Assembly (NCBI GenBank): GCA_965267425.1
Contig: OZ253959.1
Span: 2,294,001 to 2,358,000 of the forward strand
DNA from: G965267425 sp965267425
GTDB taxonomy: Bacteria; Bacteroidota; Bacteroidia; Flavobacteriales_E; Vicingaceae
Direction: 5' to 3'
DNA length: 64,000 nucleotides
Part shown: positions 34,101-42,528 of the stretch, piece by piece
Layout of the letters: each line of letters opens with the position of its first letter
Position numbering within the stretch: the first letter of the stretch is position 1
Program-made: the position numbers and the translations under genes
Notes under the pieces: generated by a model
What the model was told of the DNA's origin: nothing
What the model saw: only the letters and a program-made list of their open reading frames with translations
Database searches by the model: none

Positions 34101-35587
34101 CCCTTCATATTCAAATCGGCAAGCAGCAGCCTCACCTGACTTTCAGACATGCGCATAAAGCTAGCCAGCCTTTCCATGGTTAGGTAAGTGGTATCTTCCT
34201 TGATGGTCAAATTCCGAATGGTTACCAAAGGACTCACGTCTGCCAACCCCTGGAGTCTTTCATATCTTCGTTCGCTAAAGAAATTGCTGGACTCAAACAA
34301 TGCATACGTTTGTGTTCCTCCAATCAAATGTGAAAATTCCATTTCACTGGCACCGTTGTACCATGTCAACACCTCAAAATCCATATCAATCATATGGAAG
34401 GTATTGTAATAGGGACTCAGCGATAATCCTTCTTTATCTCTAAACAAGGTTAGTTTTTTCTCATCAACAAAGTATTTGAACTTCAATCCCGGATGATAAA
34501 TGGAGTCTTCTTCAAGGAAGATTCGAATGGCACCATTGTCGGTTACCAATCTATCTGTTTTTATGATGAATGTATTGGAATACACCACAATAAAAGGCTT
34601 CTTGTTTCGATAGAATGTCAGCGATGATGGTCCACCTTTGACACCTTTTCCAATAAATCGTTCTCCATACATGGAAAATCCTCCTTCATAGTCCACTCCC
34701 GGCACAATGTTTTCAATGATGAATTCTTTGGTATACGAATCAAATCTGGGATAAGTCACCCTGCCCATTTTGGTTGGCGCCAATACTTTTTCATACAAGC
34801 CACCTAAAAGCGGAATGTCAAAATAATTGGGGTTGTGAAAAACCACAGAATCGATTTTGTATTCGGCTTTTCTAAAGTTGATTTTATACTTGGCAGCCGG
34901 AATTTTTGCGTACACGGTATCTGGGCTTTCACCCGCTCTTTCCCAACTTACCTTTCCCCCATTTCCTATCCAAGTATTGGTTGTTGGATAATAAACACCT
35001 TTGGTTTCAAAAATTCTGGAGCTATCCCCTTTTGCAAAACATTTTAAGGTGAGTTTGTCAAATTTGATTCTCGGAATGGAATCAAATCCAAATTCGTAGT
35101 TACTATTATCTGCCGCCCAAACAATAGCTGTGGTTTTATACATGATATTTTCTTCGAGCAAGTGCCTGGAGAATTCCAGGTACTTCACAAAAGTCTTCCG
35201 TTGTTTGGCAACAATCATGTCACGCAAGGTTTGCTGCCATATTTGAAAACTTTTTTCACCCTGGTATTCACTTTGAACAAAGCTGATGACGGTATACAAA
35301 TAATCTCTGAAGTCAGGAAATGCACGTTTTTTATTCTTCAACATGAGGTTGGACATGTCATAAACGCCTGCTCTGAATTCATCTGAGAAGAATCCACCAT
35401 ACCAGTACACTTTAAATTCTTTCATGAAAAATTTACCCTCTTTTTCACGAGCTCCCGTCATAAACTTTTCAAGCTGATTGAAATATTTGGTAGAGTCCTG
35501 AACAAAATGGGTCACTTGTGCAGTGGTCTGATTAGAAAATAGCGTCAATCCAATACCCAGCAGAAAGATGGCATAGATTTTTTTCAT
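31112..35587 (-). CDS. Very large exported beta-rich protein, conserved hypothetical
   Basis: 1491 aa with a signal peptide ending TTAQ. The ATG at 35587 shares its A with the prmA stop (TGATG), so it is translationally coupled; a GTG one codon earlier is not needed. Most of the protein alternates short strands (AGKINAGRLDFYGREFSFEYDAFKL, TINIYGKKSYGGTGDIDYID) in a way that recalls long beta-helical or lipid-bridge-like envelope proteins, but no family could be assigned. Residues about 465-515 (LTMERLASFMRMSESQVRLLLADLNMKGLVEYYYDKEEF) look like a winged-helix fold, odd in an exported protein. A similar large gene is recalled beside tpiA/prmA in other Bacteroidota. The function is unknown. Confidence 0.8.
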   Translation of the reverse strand: MKKIYAIFLLGIGLTLFSNQTTAQVTHFVQDSTKYFNQLEKFMTGAREKEGKFFMKEFKVYWYGGFFSDEFRAGVYDMSNLMLKNKKRAFPDFRDYLYTVISFVQSEYQGEKSFQIWQQTLRDMIVAKQRKTFVKYLEFSRHLLEENIMYKTTAIVWAADNSNYEFGFDSIPRIKFDKLTLKCFAKGDSSRIFETKGVYYPTTNTWIGNGGKVSWERAGESPDTVYAKIPAAKYKINFRKAEYKIDSVVFHNPNYFDIPLLGGLYEKVLAPTKMGRVTYPRFDSYTKEFIIENIVPGVDYEGGFSMYGERFIGKGVKGGPSSLTFYRNKKPFIVVYSNTFIIKTDRLVTDNGAIRIFLEEDSIYHPGLKFKYFVDEKKLTLFRDKEGLSLSPYYNTFHMIDMDFEVLTWYNGASEMEFSHLIGGTQTYALFESSNFFSERRYERLQGLADVSPLVTIRNLTIKEDTTYLTMERLASFMRMSESQVRLLLADLNMKGLVEYYYDKEEFLVKDRLFNYVYGKTGKRDYDVIQFHSEPKEGHNAVLNLDNFDLHLEGVNGILLSDSQQVYVYPSAGKIILKKNRDFLFAGKINAGRLDFYGREFSFEYDAFKLNLTNVDSLRIFAEVEGETDRMGRPKLKPVRSVIEAINGELLIDRPDNKSGYIFAPDYPIFHSHEDSYVYYDKQEVLGGVYKRENFYFHLEPFTIDSVDNFTNKGLLFEGTLQSANIFPDFDETLRLQPDHSLGFERSTPEEGYPIYQGKGQYYNGINLSNNGLRGDGKLEYLTSTTLSKDFIFFPDSMNTVTESFDIAPREEEVQFPTVIAEAVKMHWEPYEDVMYATKIDKPLIFYDGISELHGTAALRPEGLNGSGLFKFEKAEMTSNLMKYKFMEFDADTADFKLIDADSSDQAMFNTRNVNAHVDFKERFGQFRSNGGGSFIEFPQNQYISFMEEFKWFMDTESIALSAGENKAAETADTAEVRLEGAEFKSTHPEQDSLSWFSTLAHYDLKKKIIRAQGVVYISTADARVYPDSGEVTIYRKAKMKTLDNAGVVANSVTKFHNIYNATINIYGKKSYGGTGDIDYIDENDQKQKIHLNSIDVDTTGQTIASGNIESADGFTLSPHFSFRGKVLLKANLAYLTFRGGTRIGHECETLKRSWIKFESEIDPKKVLIPVDTSLEDVDGNKIIGSIILGGDSSGIYTSFLYKRQKYSHINVLPAYGYLTFDKESNEYRISNEDKLGDKSFAGNYLSLNTKSCKVYGEGKIDLGGKLGQVKLTGAGNMIHNQTDNDVIVDMMLINDFHMNENALDEMAKIINKNIALDPIKLDRRTYEMALLDLLGKETADKLISDLGLSGTFKKFPQELNKSIVLSEVKFKFNESTNSYRSFGKIGIGSIRKEQINKYVDGTVEIVKRRSGDQYNLYIELSPKTWFFFSYTRGIMYAVSSDDVFNTIIQETKPDKAKLEVKRKEEPYKFIPGTARKRSDFLKRLDYDDDE

Positions 35588-36420
35588 CACCCTTTTTGCA
35601 GTTTTAACATGATCCAGTTATTCAATTCGTTTTCTTTTTTCAGTTCAAGTCCCAGCTTATTGGACTTGGTTAAAATATCAGGGACATCCTGTTTGTAAAA
35701 TCCACTTAGCAATAATTCACCTTGCGGAGCTAGCCTTTCAGCATAGTGATGAATGTCGTTCAAAATGACATTCTTATTTATATTGGCTAAGATAACATTA
35801 TAGGATTGCTTGTCCAATTCTGAGATTTCAGCTTTTTTAAAGGTTATGTTTTTACAACCATTCACTTGACCATTTTCCACACTGTTTTCCAGTGCCCAGG
35901 AATCGTTATCAAATCCAAAAATGTTTTCAAAACCTTTCATTTCTGCCAAAATCGATAATACCCCTGTGCCGCAACCCACATCCATCAACGTTCTGCCTTT
36001 ACCTTCCATCTGCAGCAATTCCCGTACCATTAATTCGGTTGTTGCATGATGTCCTGTTCCAAAAGACATTTTCGGGGTTATTTCTATTTCATAAGGAAAG
36101 CCTTTGGATTCATGAAAATTGGCACGGATATAACACTGATCGTCAATGATAACCGGTTGGAAATCTGATTCCCATTGCGCATTCCAATTTTTAGCTGGAA
36201 TCACCTTAGTTTGGAAGGTTGAATCATATTCATCCACAAAATTGGAAAGGACTTGCTTCAATTTTTCCTGGTCGTATCCGGATACTGGAATATAGGATTT
36301 GAAGACTTGATTTTCTTCTGTAAACGACTCAAATCCAATTTCTCCCATTTCGTACATCAACAAATCTCGCCAGGGTTGTTCAGGCCAATTGGCGAAGGTA
36401 CACTCGAGATAGTCGGACAT
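35587..36420 (-). CDS. prmA: Ribosomal protein L11 methyltransferase PrmA
   Basis: 277 aa. The N-terminal L11-recognition domain is followed by a SAM domain with LMDVGCGTGVLSILAEMKG (motif I, about residues 140-158) and VILANINKNVILND (motif IV). IEITPKMSFGTGHHATTELM just before motif I is the PrmA hallmark (G-T-G-x-H-x-T-T). The enzyme trimethylates lysines and the N-terminus of L11. Its ATG overlaps the tpiA stop by one base and its own stop overlaps the next gene, so it belongs to a tight operon. Confidence 0.95.
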   Translation of the reverse strand: MSDYLECTFANWPEQPWRDLLMYEMGEIGFESFTEENQVFKSYIPVSGYDQEKLKQVLSNFVDEYDSTFQTKVIPAKNWNAQWESDFQPVIIDDQCYIRANFHESKGFPYEIEITPKMSFGTGHHATTELMVRELLQMEGKGRTLMDVGCGTGVLSILAEMKGFENIFGFDNDSWALENSVENGQVNGCKNITFKKAEISELDKQSYNVILANINKNVILNDIHHYAERLAPQGELLLSGFYKQDVPDILTKSNKLGLELKKENELNNWIMLKLQKG

Positions 36421-37181
36421 TACATAATTGCCTTTATGATAGCAGTGAAGTCTGCAATTTTCAAGGAAGCCCCACCGATTAAACCGCCATCCACATCATT
36501 ACAGTCAAAGAGTTCATTGGCATTATCAGGTTTACAACTTCCACCGTATAAGATACTTAAATTTTCAGCGATGGCTGTTCCAAATTGTTCCTGAATTTGA
36601 CTGCGAATAAAGGCATGCATTTCTTGCGCTTGTTCAGAGCTGGCCGTTTTACCCGTTCCAATGGCCCAAACAGGCTCATAAGCCACCACTACTTGTTTCA
36701 TCTGGTTTTCATTCAGTTGAAACAGCACTTGGTCGAGTTGTTCTTTTACTTTTGAAAAATGGCTGCCACTTTCCCTGTCTTCTAAATTTTCGCCACAACA
36801 GTATACTGGAAGCAAATCATTTTTCAAGGCTTGCTGCAACTTAGCCAATAAGATTTCATGGTTTTCACCAAAATATTCCCTTCTTTCAGAATGTCCTATC
36901 AACACATGAGAAGCTTGTAAGGAGGTTAACATGGTTGCTGCTACTTCACCTGTATAAGCGCCTTTATCATATTCACTGACATTTTGAGCACCTACAAATA
37001 CTTGTTCAGCATCAAACGTCAGATCAACGCATTGTTTTAAATAAGGATACGATGGAAAAAATATAACCTGAACATCGCCAGGAATATCATTTAAGTTGCT
37101 CAACACACCATCAACCAACTCCAGGGCTTCCGCATGAGATAAGTTCATTTTCCAATTTCCTGCAACAATTTTTTTTCTCAT
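36420..37181 (-). CDS. tpiA: Triosephosphate isomerase
   Basis: 253 aa, normal length. All active-site motifs are present: AGNWKMN near residue 7 (Asn, Lys), IGHSERREYFGE with the electrophile His near 96, VAYEPVWAIGTGKTA with the catalytic Glu near 168, and LYGGSCKPDNA for phosphate binding. It interconverts dihydroxyacetone phosphate and glyceraldehyde 3-phosphate in glycolysis and gluconeogenesis. It starts 8 nt after the ABC permease gene and its stop overlaps prmA by one base. Confidence 0.98.
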   Translation of the reverse strand: MRKKIVAGNWKMNLSHAEALELVDGVLSNLNDIPGDVQVIFFPSYPYLKQCVDLTFDAEQVFVGAQNVSEYDKGAYTGEVAATMLTSLQASHVLIGHSERREYFGENHEILLAKLQQALKNDLLPVYCCGENLEDRESGSHFSKVKEQLDQVLFQLNENQMKQVVVAYEPVWAIGTGKTASSEQAQEMHAFIRSQIQEQFGTAIAENLSILYGGSCKPDNANELFDCNDVDGGLIGGASLKIADFTAIIKAIM

Positions 37182-37189
37182 AAATAGAT

Positions 37190-38272
37190 TTAAAGTGAAA
37201 TCCTGGGATCGAGCCAGGTGTAAATGACATCAACAAGAATATTTATGACGACAAAAATAAAAGCAATTATCAAAACCGCCCCCATTACCACGGGTAAATC
37301 AAATTTTTCAAGTGCACTGACCAACTCCCACCCAATTCCTTTCCAGGCAAAGACCATCTCAACAAATACGGCCCCTGCCAACATACTAGCAAACCAACCG
37401 GAAACAGCAGTAACCACTGGATTCATGGCGTTACGAAGGGCATGGCCGAACAACACCATAAATTCCGTTAGGCCTTTAGCTCTGGCCGTGCGAATATAAT
37501 CCTGAGAATAGACATCCAACAGCGCATTTCGGCTCAATTGCATAACCACAGACAATGGTCTAATTCCCAATGTAAAAGCAGGAAGAATCAGGTTGTGCAA
37601 TGCCAGCCGTTTGCCTTCTCCCAATTCATTGACCTCATAAAGACTGCCTGTCATTTCTAAGTGTGTATATTCATGCAAAACAAAGCCAAACATCCAGGCT
37701 ACCACAATTCCTACAAAAAACGAAGGTGCTGACATACCCAATACAGAAACATAAAGTGCAGCCCTATCCAACCATGAATCTTTGTTCAAGGCCGCAATAA
37801 TTCCCAAAAAGACCCCTAAAATCAACGCGATAATAATGGCTGAACTTGCAAGCACCAACGTGGCTGGCAAAGTTTCCGATAACAATACCGAAACTTTTTT
37901 TCCACTTTGATAAGACCTCCTGAAGTAGGGTAATTTGGCCACCATTGTCCAATCACCATTCAATTGAATACTTCCATAAACATCATACTTATCATCATCC
38001 AGAAACAAGAAATGATCTTCATTTGATCCATGATGAATCGATATGGGTGACAAATCATTGACATATAAAAAGTATTGCTGGTACAACGGTAAATCCCTGC
38101 CCAAATCTTTGTTGATGGCTTCAACCGAGGCAGCATCTGCTCGTTGCCCCAACATCATTCTGGCTGGATCACCAGGAATGACATTAAAAAGTACAAATAC
38201 CAACGTGACAACTCCAAACAGTACAAGCGCACTGTAGAGAATCTTCCGAAACAAATAGCGAATTATGCGCAT
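37190..38272 (-). CDS. DppB-type ABC transporter permease, orphan
   Basis: 360 aa inner membrane permease of the oligopeptide/dipeptide/nickel family. It opens RYLFRKILYSALVLFGVVTLVFVLFNVIPGDPARMMLG, the classical DppB N-terminus, and has the cytoplasmic EAA-like loop YIRTARAKGLTEFMVLFGHALRNAMNPVV near residue 255. A roughly 60-residue insertion follows the first helix (periplasmic loop with NEDHFLFLDDDKYDVYG). No ATPase, partner permease or binding protein is encoded in the window, so the other subunits must be elsewhere. It begins immediately after the BT_3928-like gene stop, with no gap. Confidence 0.9.
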   Translation of the reverse strand: MRIIRYLFRKILYSALVLFGVVTLVFVLFNVIPGDPARMMLGQRADAASVEAINKDLGRDLPLYQQYFLYVNDLSPISIHHGSNEDHFLFLDDDKYDVYGSIQLNGDWTMVAKLPYFRRSYQSGKKVSVLLSETLPATLVLASSAIIIALILGVFLGIIAALNKDSWLDRAALYVSVLGMSAPSFFVGIVVAWMFGFVLHEYTHLEMTGSLYEVNELGEGKRLALHNLILPAFTLGIRPLSVVMQLSRNALLDVYSQDYIRTARAKGLTEFMVLFGHALRNAMNPVVTAVSGWFASMLAGAVFVEMVFAWKGIGWELVSALEKFDLPVVMGAVLIIAFIFVVINILVDVIYTWLDPRISL

Positions 38273-39544
38273 TTAATTGTTTTCCAAAACTTTGATAGCC
38301 TCATCAAAAGTTGGGAAATCGTTGTTGTGCCACTTAGCCTTGATGATTCCTTCTTGAATCAAAATCAGTCCCGGATTGGCACGAACTATGGTTTTCAAGG
38401 TAGTGCCATCCGTGGAATAGAAATCAACCGGCAATTGATAGGTATGTCTAAAATCATCCATTTCTTCATATGAGGCTGCCGTAAGTCCTACAATGCTGGC
38501 ACCATTTTCATAACAAGCATTTGTAAAAGTTATCATCTCTTCAATTTTACTCACATCAAATGCCGCCAGGTCATAGGAAATGAACATGAATATGGGCGAC
38601 GGATCGTGTAAAAAATCTTGGGTATAATCGTTACCATCAGGAGCTATAATGCTAAAATCCATAATCTTAGGACGATCTCCTTCTTTGATCAATTTTGTCT
38701 TTCTATCTACAAATTCGTAATTGTCATCATCCCAGGGGTAATTGGAATCATTAAATGTTTCTACCTCACCTGTGGTTTTATTCTTGTATTCAAAGATGTT
38801 CTCATAAATATCCGGCTGCCCTCCTTCCGGGATTTCCATTTGCTCAGGAATACTTTTGGAAACCGCATATGGTCGATAGTCTTTGACCGGTAAATGTGTG
38901 ATGCAATAGACGGTAAACCAAACTGATCCAATAATTGAAATGGCCGTAGTTGCCATGGCTGCCTTGGTGATGTCAACAAATGCCACTACAAAACCAAGTA
39001 ATAAAACACCCATTGTAAAATACATGGGGAAATTCCAATCTACCTGATAGGAAAACAAAGCTGCAAGTGGAACAGGAATTGCAATATAGGTAATCATTTG
39101 AGTGGTATCTTCCGGTTCCTTTATGTCATTTCTGCGCAGGTACAACACAAGAATAAAGGCCAGCAATACCAGGTCTTTGATAAAGGATTGCCAGGGAGTC
39201 AACGGAATGGCGTCTCCAAAACACCCACAAGACTTAACCAAATCAAATACTGCTGAAGCAAAGGTGAGGATGGTAAAAAATACAATGATCAAAAGTAAAA
39301 GCATGGAAACTTGCTTCATTCGGTAGCCAAGTAAGGTGGCAAATCCCAATACAATTTCAAGAATACATAAGAACGCAGCCAAGGGCACTCCCAGACTGAT
39401 CAGCCAATCCCATCCCATTCCAAATTCTACCCAATATTCTTCCAGCTTATACGCAAATCCCAATGGATCATTCGCCTTGATTAGACCTGACAAGATGAAC
39501 AATGTTCCAACGATAATTCTAGATGCTGTTACCAAGACTTTCAT
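38273..39544 (-). CDS. BT_3928-family DoxX / thioredoxin-like fusion membrane protein
   Basis: 423 aa. The N-terminal four-helix DoxX-like part (about residues 1-130) has RIIVGTLFILSGLIKANDPLGFAYKLEEYW and a KSCGCFGD Cys motif, as in MauE/DoxX proteins. More helices follow to about residue 215. The C-terminal soluble domain (about 280-420) ends as a thioredoxin-like fold (PIFMFISYDLAAFDVSKIEEM... NPGLILIQEGIIKAKWHNNDFP) that lacks a CxxC. In Bacteroidota this gene normally sits between DUF1599/folP and tpiA, as here apart from inserted genes. A respiratory or disulfide-linked role is probable but unproven. Confidence 0.87.
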   Translation of the reverse strand: MKVLVTASRIIVGTLFILSGLIKANDPLGFAYKLEEYWVEFGMGWDWLISLGVPLAAFLCILEIVLGFATLLGYRMKQVSMLLLLIIVFFTILTFASAVFDLVKSCGCFGDAIPLTPWQSFIKDLVLLAFILVLYLRRNDIKEPEDTTQMITYIAIPVPLAALFSYQVDWNFPMYFTMGVLLLGFVVAFVDITKAAMATTAISIIGSVWFTVYCITHLPVKDYRPYAVSKSIPEQMEIPEGGQPDIYENIFEYKNKTTGEVETFNDSNYPWDDDNYEFVDRKTKLIKEGDRPKIMDFSIIAPDGNDYTQDFLHDPSPIFMFISYDLAAFDVSKIEEMITFTNACYENGASIVGLTAASYEEMDDFRHTYQLPVDFYSTDGTTLKTIVRANPGLILIQEGIIKAKWHNNDFPTFDEAIKVLENN

Positions 39545-39664
39545 TTCCCTTACTTTTTAATTTGAAGATACAAATATTGACAATATTACTTGGATGCTTT
39601 TGATCTCCAAAAGCACCAAATAGATTTAGCACTTATTTAACATTTTGAGACATTCCATGGTCCA

Positions 39665-40171
39665 TTATTTCAACGAAACATTCATCTTGCGCATCAAAGT
39701 GGCCATTTGAGCCGTATGCCACATGATGTGGTGAATATTCCAGGAAATGGCATCAAATTTATTGTTGGCAATGGGGTTCTTAAATTTTGTTTCTTCCAAC
39801 GGTTCCGTCAGATTTTCATCGGTTAATGTTCCCAATACCCTTACCGATTCAGCACGAACTTTTGACAAATCATCTTTAAAGGATTCCACTCCAAAAACCT
39901 GAGTGCCTGTTTTTGCTGAGGATCCCATCCCATAATTCTTCGCATAGGCCACTAATTTATCGCGTTCCAACACGGCATGTTCCTGACCAAGCATACACAA
40001 TACGGAATGAAAGTGTTCAGCGGTTATCAAATGTCCAACTAACCAAAAAATATTGGCATCCCCTTCAGAAGGAATACGATCCCATAATTCTTCTGGTATT
40101 GATTGAATTCTTTTGTTGGACCAAGCATGAACACTATTGGTCTGCAAAATAAGTGACTCTAATCCTGTCAT
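39665..40171 (-). CDS. DinB-family metal-binding helical protein
   Basis: 168 aa four-helix bundle of the DinB/YfiT-like type. Metal-ligand histidines lie in LVGHLITAEHFHSVL (near residue 46) and WNIHHIMWHTAQMATLMRKM (near 145). Family members include thiol transferases (bacillithiol, mycothiol) and proteins of unknown role. The opening LESLILQTNSVHAWSNKRIQSIPEELW is typical. It is a single gene between the BT_3928-like gene and the AsmA-like gene. Confidence 0.87.
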   Translation of the reverse strand: MTGLESLILQTNSVHAWSNKRIQSIPEELWDRIPSEGDANIFWLVGHLITAEHFHSVLCMLGQEHAVLERDKLVAYAKNYGMGSSAKTGTQVFGVESFKDDLSKVRAESVRVLGTLTDENLTEPLEETKFKNPIANNKFDAISWNIHHIMWHTAQMATLMRKMNVSLK

Positions 40172-40275
40172 TTTTTCTTTGCAAAGTACTTAAAAAGTGC
40201 ATGTTCGTAAATGCTCATTTGTGAGATTTTCAGAAAGCTAATGGTAATTTTTTACCTTGAAGAAGATTTACAAGC

Positions 40276-41967
40276 ATGGTGAAAAAAAAATCCCGACGTA
40301 AGTACTTTTTGATTTCAATACTTGTGATTGCGCTATTGGGATTTGGTGCCTATCGATTGGGTTTTCGATCTTTCTTAATTGGGAAAGTCCAGAAGGAATT
40401 GCTGAAGGCCATCAATAAAGATCCATCCAGACTTTATGACATTTCTTGTGCTTCTGCAGAATTCAATTTAACCACCGGAAATATCATGGTGCATGATGTT
40501 CACGTTGAACCAAGGCATCAGATTGTCGATAGCATATATGCTCAAAATGAGGTGATTAGAATGCTGCTGGAATTGCATGTGGAACAAATCAGTCTAACCA
40601 ATCTCAATGTGAAAAAATTACTAATGGATGATCACGTTGTATTGGAGAAAATTGAAATCCGATCTCCTGAATTAGACATACTGCTGAATCCATCTTCTGA
40701 TAAAGCGGAAGATAAATCCCTTATCCAGGAAATCTTCATTCCGGAATTCAACCTGACACTTCAGGATTTTGAAATTATCAATGCTTCCGCCAATGTTCAA
40801 AACGTTGCCTTTGAAGATTCTATGTTCTTGTCACTTGATTCATTTTATCTCCATGTAGATCAAATTCAGGTAGATTCCACCAGCTTTGATGGACCCATTG
40901 AAAAAAACTTCAACAACTTGTATGTGGAAGCTCGAAATCTAAGGAGTCCTGTCATTGACATTTATCAGTTTGAGGCAGATATGATGACGTTTGATCTAGA
41001 AAAAAGTCAATTTCGAATCACCAACATCAACTTGATTCCAACTATGGATAAGCATCAATATGGTCAGAAAAATGGGGTGGAATCGGATTGGTTTCAGGGG
41101 TCTATTAAGGAAATAGAAATGAGGCAATTTGATCTTGCCCTCTGGCATGAAACCGGAAAAATAAATTATGAGAAATTGAGCGTAATTGAGCCGGATATGT
41201 ATGTCTTCAGGGACAAGAGATTGCCTGATCCACCTTCCAAACTTTCATATTTGCCTCAACATGCATTGCGTTCCATTCCCATTACATTTCTTGTTGATTC
41301 CATTGAAATAAAAACAGGTAATGTTGTGTATGAAGAACATCATGAAGGATATGATGAAGCTTCAAGAATGGAAATCAACCAAGTTTACGGAACAGGATAT
41401 CAATTGACAAATGATTCAATTTATTGGGCATCCAATGGAAATTTTCAAATGGATTTAATGGCCCGGTTATGGAACAATGGAAAGTTGAATTCAAGCGTGG
41501 ATATGCCATTGTATTCGCAAGCAGATGAAATGAATATCCAAGGAAGTATTTCAGCATTGAAATTTGAAAAAATGAATGAATTCTTTCAAAATACCTTATA
41601 CATGAAATTTGAAACAGGCATATTGCATCACTTGAATTTCAATATCGTGGCAAACGAAAATATTGCAAAAGGTTCATTGGATATCAATTACAATGACCTG
41701 AAAATTGAGGTATTAGGTTTGCCCAATGCCACCGACAAATCGAGTAAAAAGAAAAATAAATTTTACAGTTTTTTAGCCAATACGGTTGTGCCCAAAAATT
41801 ATCATCCTCAAAGCAGGCATTATAAACAGGGGTATATTTCGGTAGAGCGACCCAAGGATAAATCCATTTTTAAATACATGGCTGTTTGTATGCAAGATGG
41901 TATCATGAGTTGTATGGTGGCTAACGCCAAAAGAAAGAAACGTAAAGAAAGGAAAAGGAGAAATTAG
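40276..41967 (+). CDS. AsmA-like membrane-anchored protein, hypothetical
   Basis: 563 aa. One N-terminal transmembrane helix (about residues 10-29) after a basic cluster (KKKSRRK) is followed by a long periplasmic beta-rich part. Segments such as ISLTNLNVKKLLMDDHVVLEKIEIRSPELDILLNP and LTLQDFEIINASANVQNV follow the pattern of AsmA/DUF748-type proteins, which are built as lipid-conducting beta ribbons. The C-terminus is extremely basic (ANAKRKKRKERKRRN). The exact family is unsure. Its stop overlaps that of the DUF1599 gene on the other strand within the tetranucleotide TTAG. Confidence 0.65.
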   Translation: MVKKKSRRKYFLISILVIALLGFGAYRLGFRSFLIGKVQKELLKAINKDPSRLYDISCASAEFNLTTGNIMVHDVHVEPRHQIVDSIYAQNEVIRMLLELHVEQISLTNLNVKKLLMDDHVVLEKIEIRSPELDILLNPSSDKAEDKSLIQEIFIPEFNLTLQDFEIINASANVQNVAFEDSMFLSLDSFYLHVDQIQVDSTSFDGPIEKNFNNLYVEARNLRSPVIDIYQFEADMMTFDLEKSQFRITNINLIPTMDKHQYGQKNGVESDWFQGSIKEIEMRQFDLALWHETGKINYEKLSVIEPDMYVFRDKRLPDPPSKLSYLPQHALRSIPITFLVDSIEIKTGNVVYEEHHEGYDEASRMEINQVYGTGYQLTNDSIYWASNGNFQMDLMARLWNNGKLNSSVDMPLYSQADEMNIQGSISALKFEKMNEFFQNTLYMKFETGILHHLNFNIVANENIAKGSLDINYNDLKIEVLGLPNATDKSSKKKNKFYSFLANTVVPKNYHPQSRHYKQGYISVERPKDKSIFKYMAVCMQDGIMSCMVANAKRKKRKERKRRN

Positions 41968-42497
41968 TGCAATCTAATCAAGGCAAAAACGGCATAATTG
42001 ATCATGTCCAGGAAATTGGCATCCAGCCCTTCCGATATCTCCGTTTTACCTTGATTATCTTCAATTTGTTTGATTCTCAATATCTTTTGAAGAATTAAAT
42101 CGGTAATGCTGCTCAACCTCATTTCCCGCCAGGCTTCATCGTAATCATGATTTTTATTGGTCATTAAATCCCGTGCGGCCTGAAAATGTCTGTCATACAA
42201 TTCTGTAGCTTCTTTTTCTGACAATTCAATTTCTGTGCTGGCTCCTTTTTCCAATTGAATCAGTGCCATGACAGCATAATTTGCAATTCCTATGTATTCC
42301 GGAATTACACCTTCGTTAACCTTGCTGGCACCTTTTTCTTCAATGCTTCTTATTCTTTTCGCTTTGATGAAAATCTGATCCGTTAAGGAAGAAGTCCGCA
42401 ATACCCTCCAGGCACTTCCGTAATCTCGAAATTTTTTTGTGTATATATCCCTGCAAATGGCTATTATTGAATCGTATTCGGAAAGCGTATTACTCAT
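41964..42497 (-). CDS. DUF1599 domain protein
   Basis: 177 aa from the ATG at 42497 (MSNTLSEYDSIIAICRDIYT). The protein is an internal duplication, with IYTKKFRDYGSAWRVLRTSSLTDQIFIKAKRIRSIE in the first half and LMTNKNHDYDEAWREMRLSSITDLILQKILRIKQIED in the second. This is the DUF1599 pattern, recalled as a MazG-like or nucleotide-modifying family. It is divergent from folP with 31 nt between starts, and the pairing with folP and cdaA is conserved in Bacteroidota. The longer frame from 42611 runs into folP and is rejected. The function is unknown. Confidence 0.88.
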   Translation of the reverse strand: MSNTLSEYDSIIAICRDIYTKKFRDYGSAWRVLRTSSLTDQIFIKAKRIRSIEEKGASKVNEGVIPEYIGIANYAVMALIQLEKGASTEIELSEKEATELYDRHFQAARDLMTNKNHDYDEAWREMRLSSITDLILQKILRIKQIEDNQGKTEISEGLDANFLDMINYAVFALIRLH

Positions 42498-42528
42498 AAT
42501 GTAAATCGGGATTATAACCGGCTGAGAA

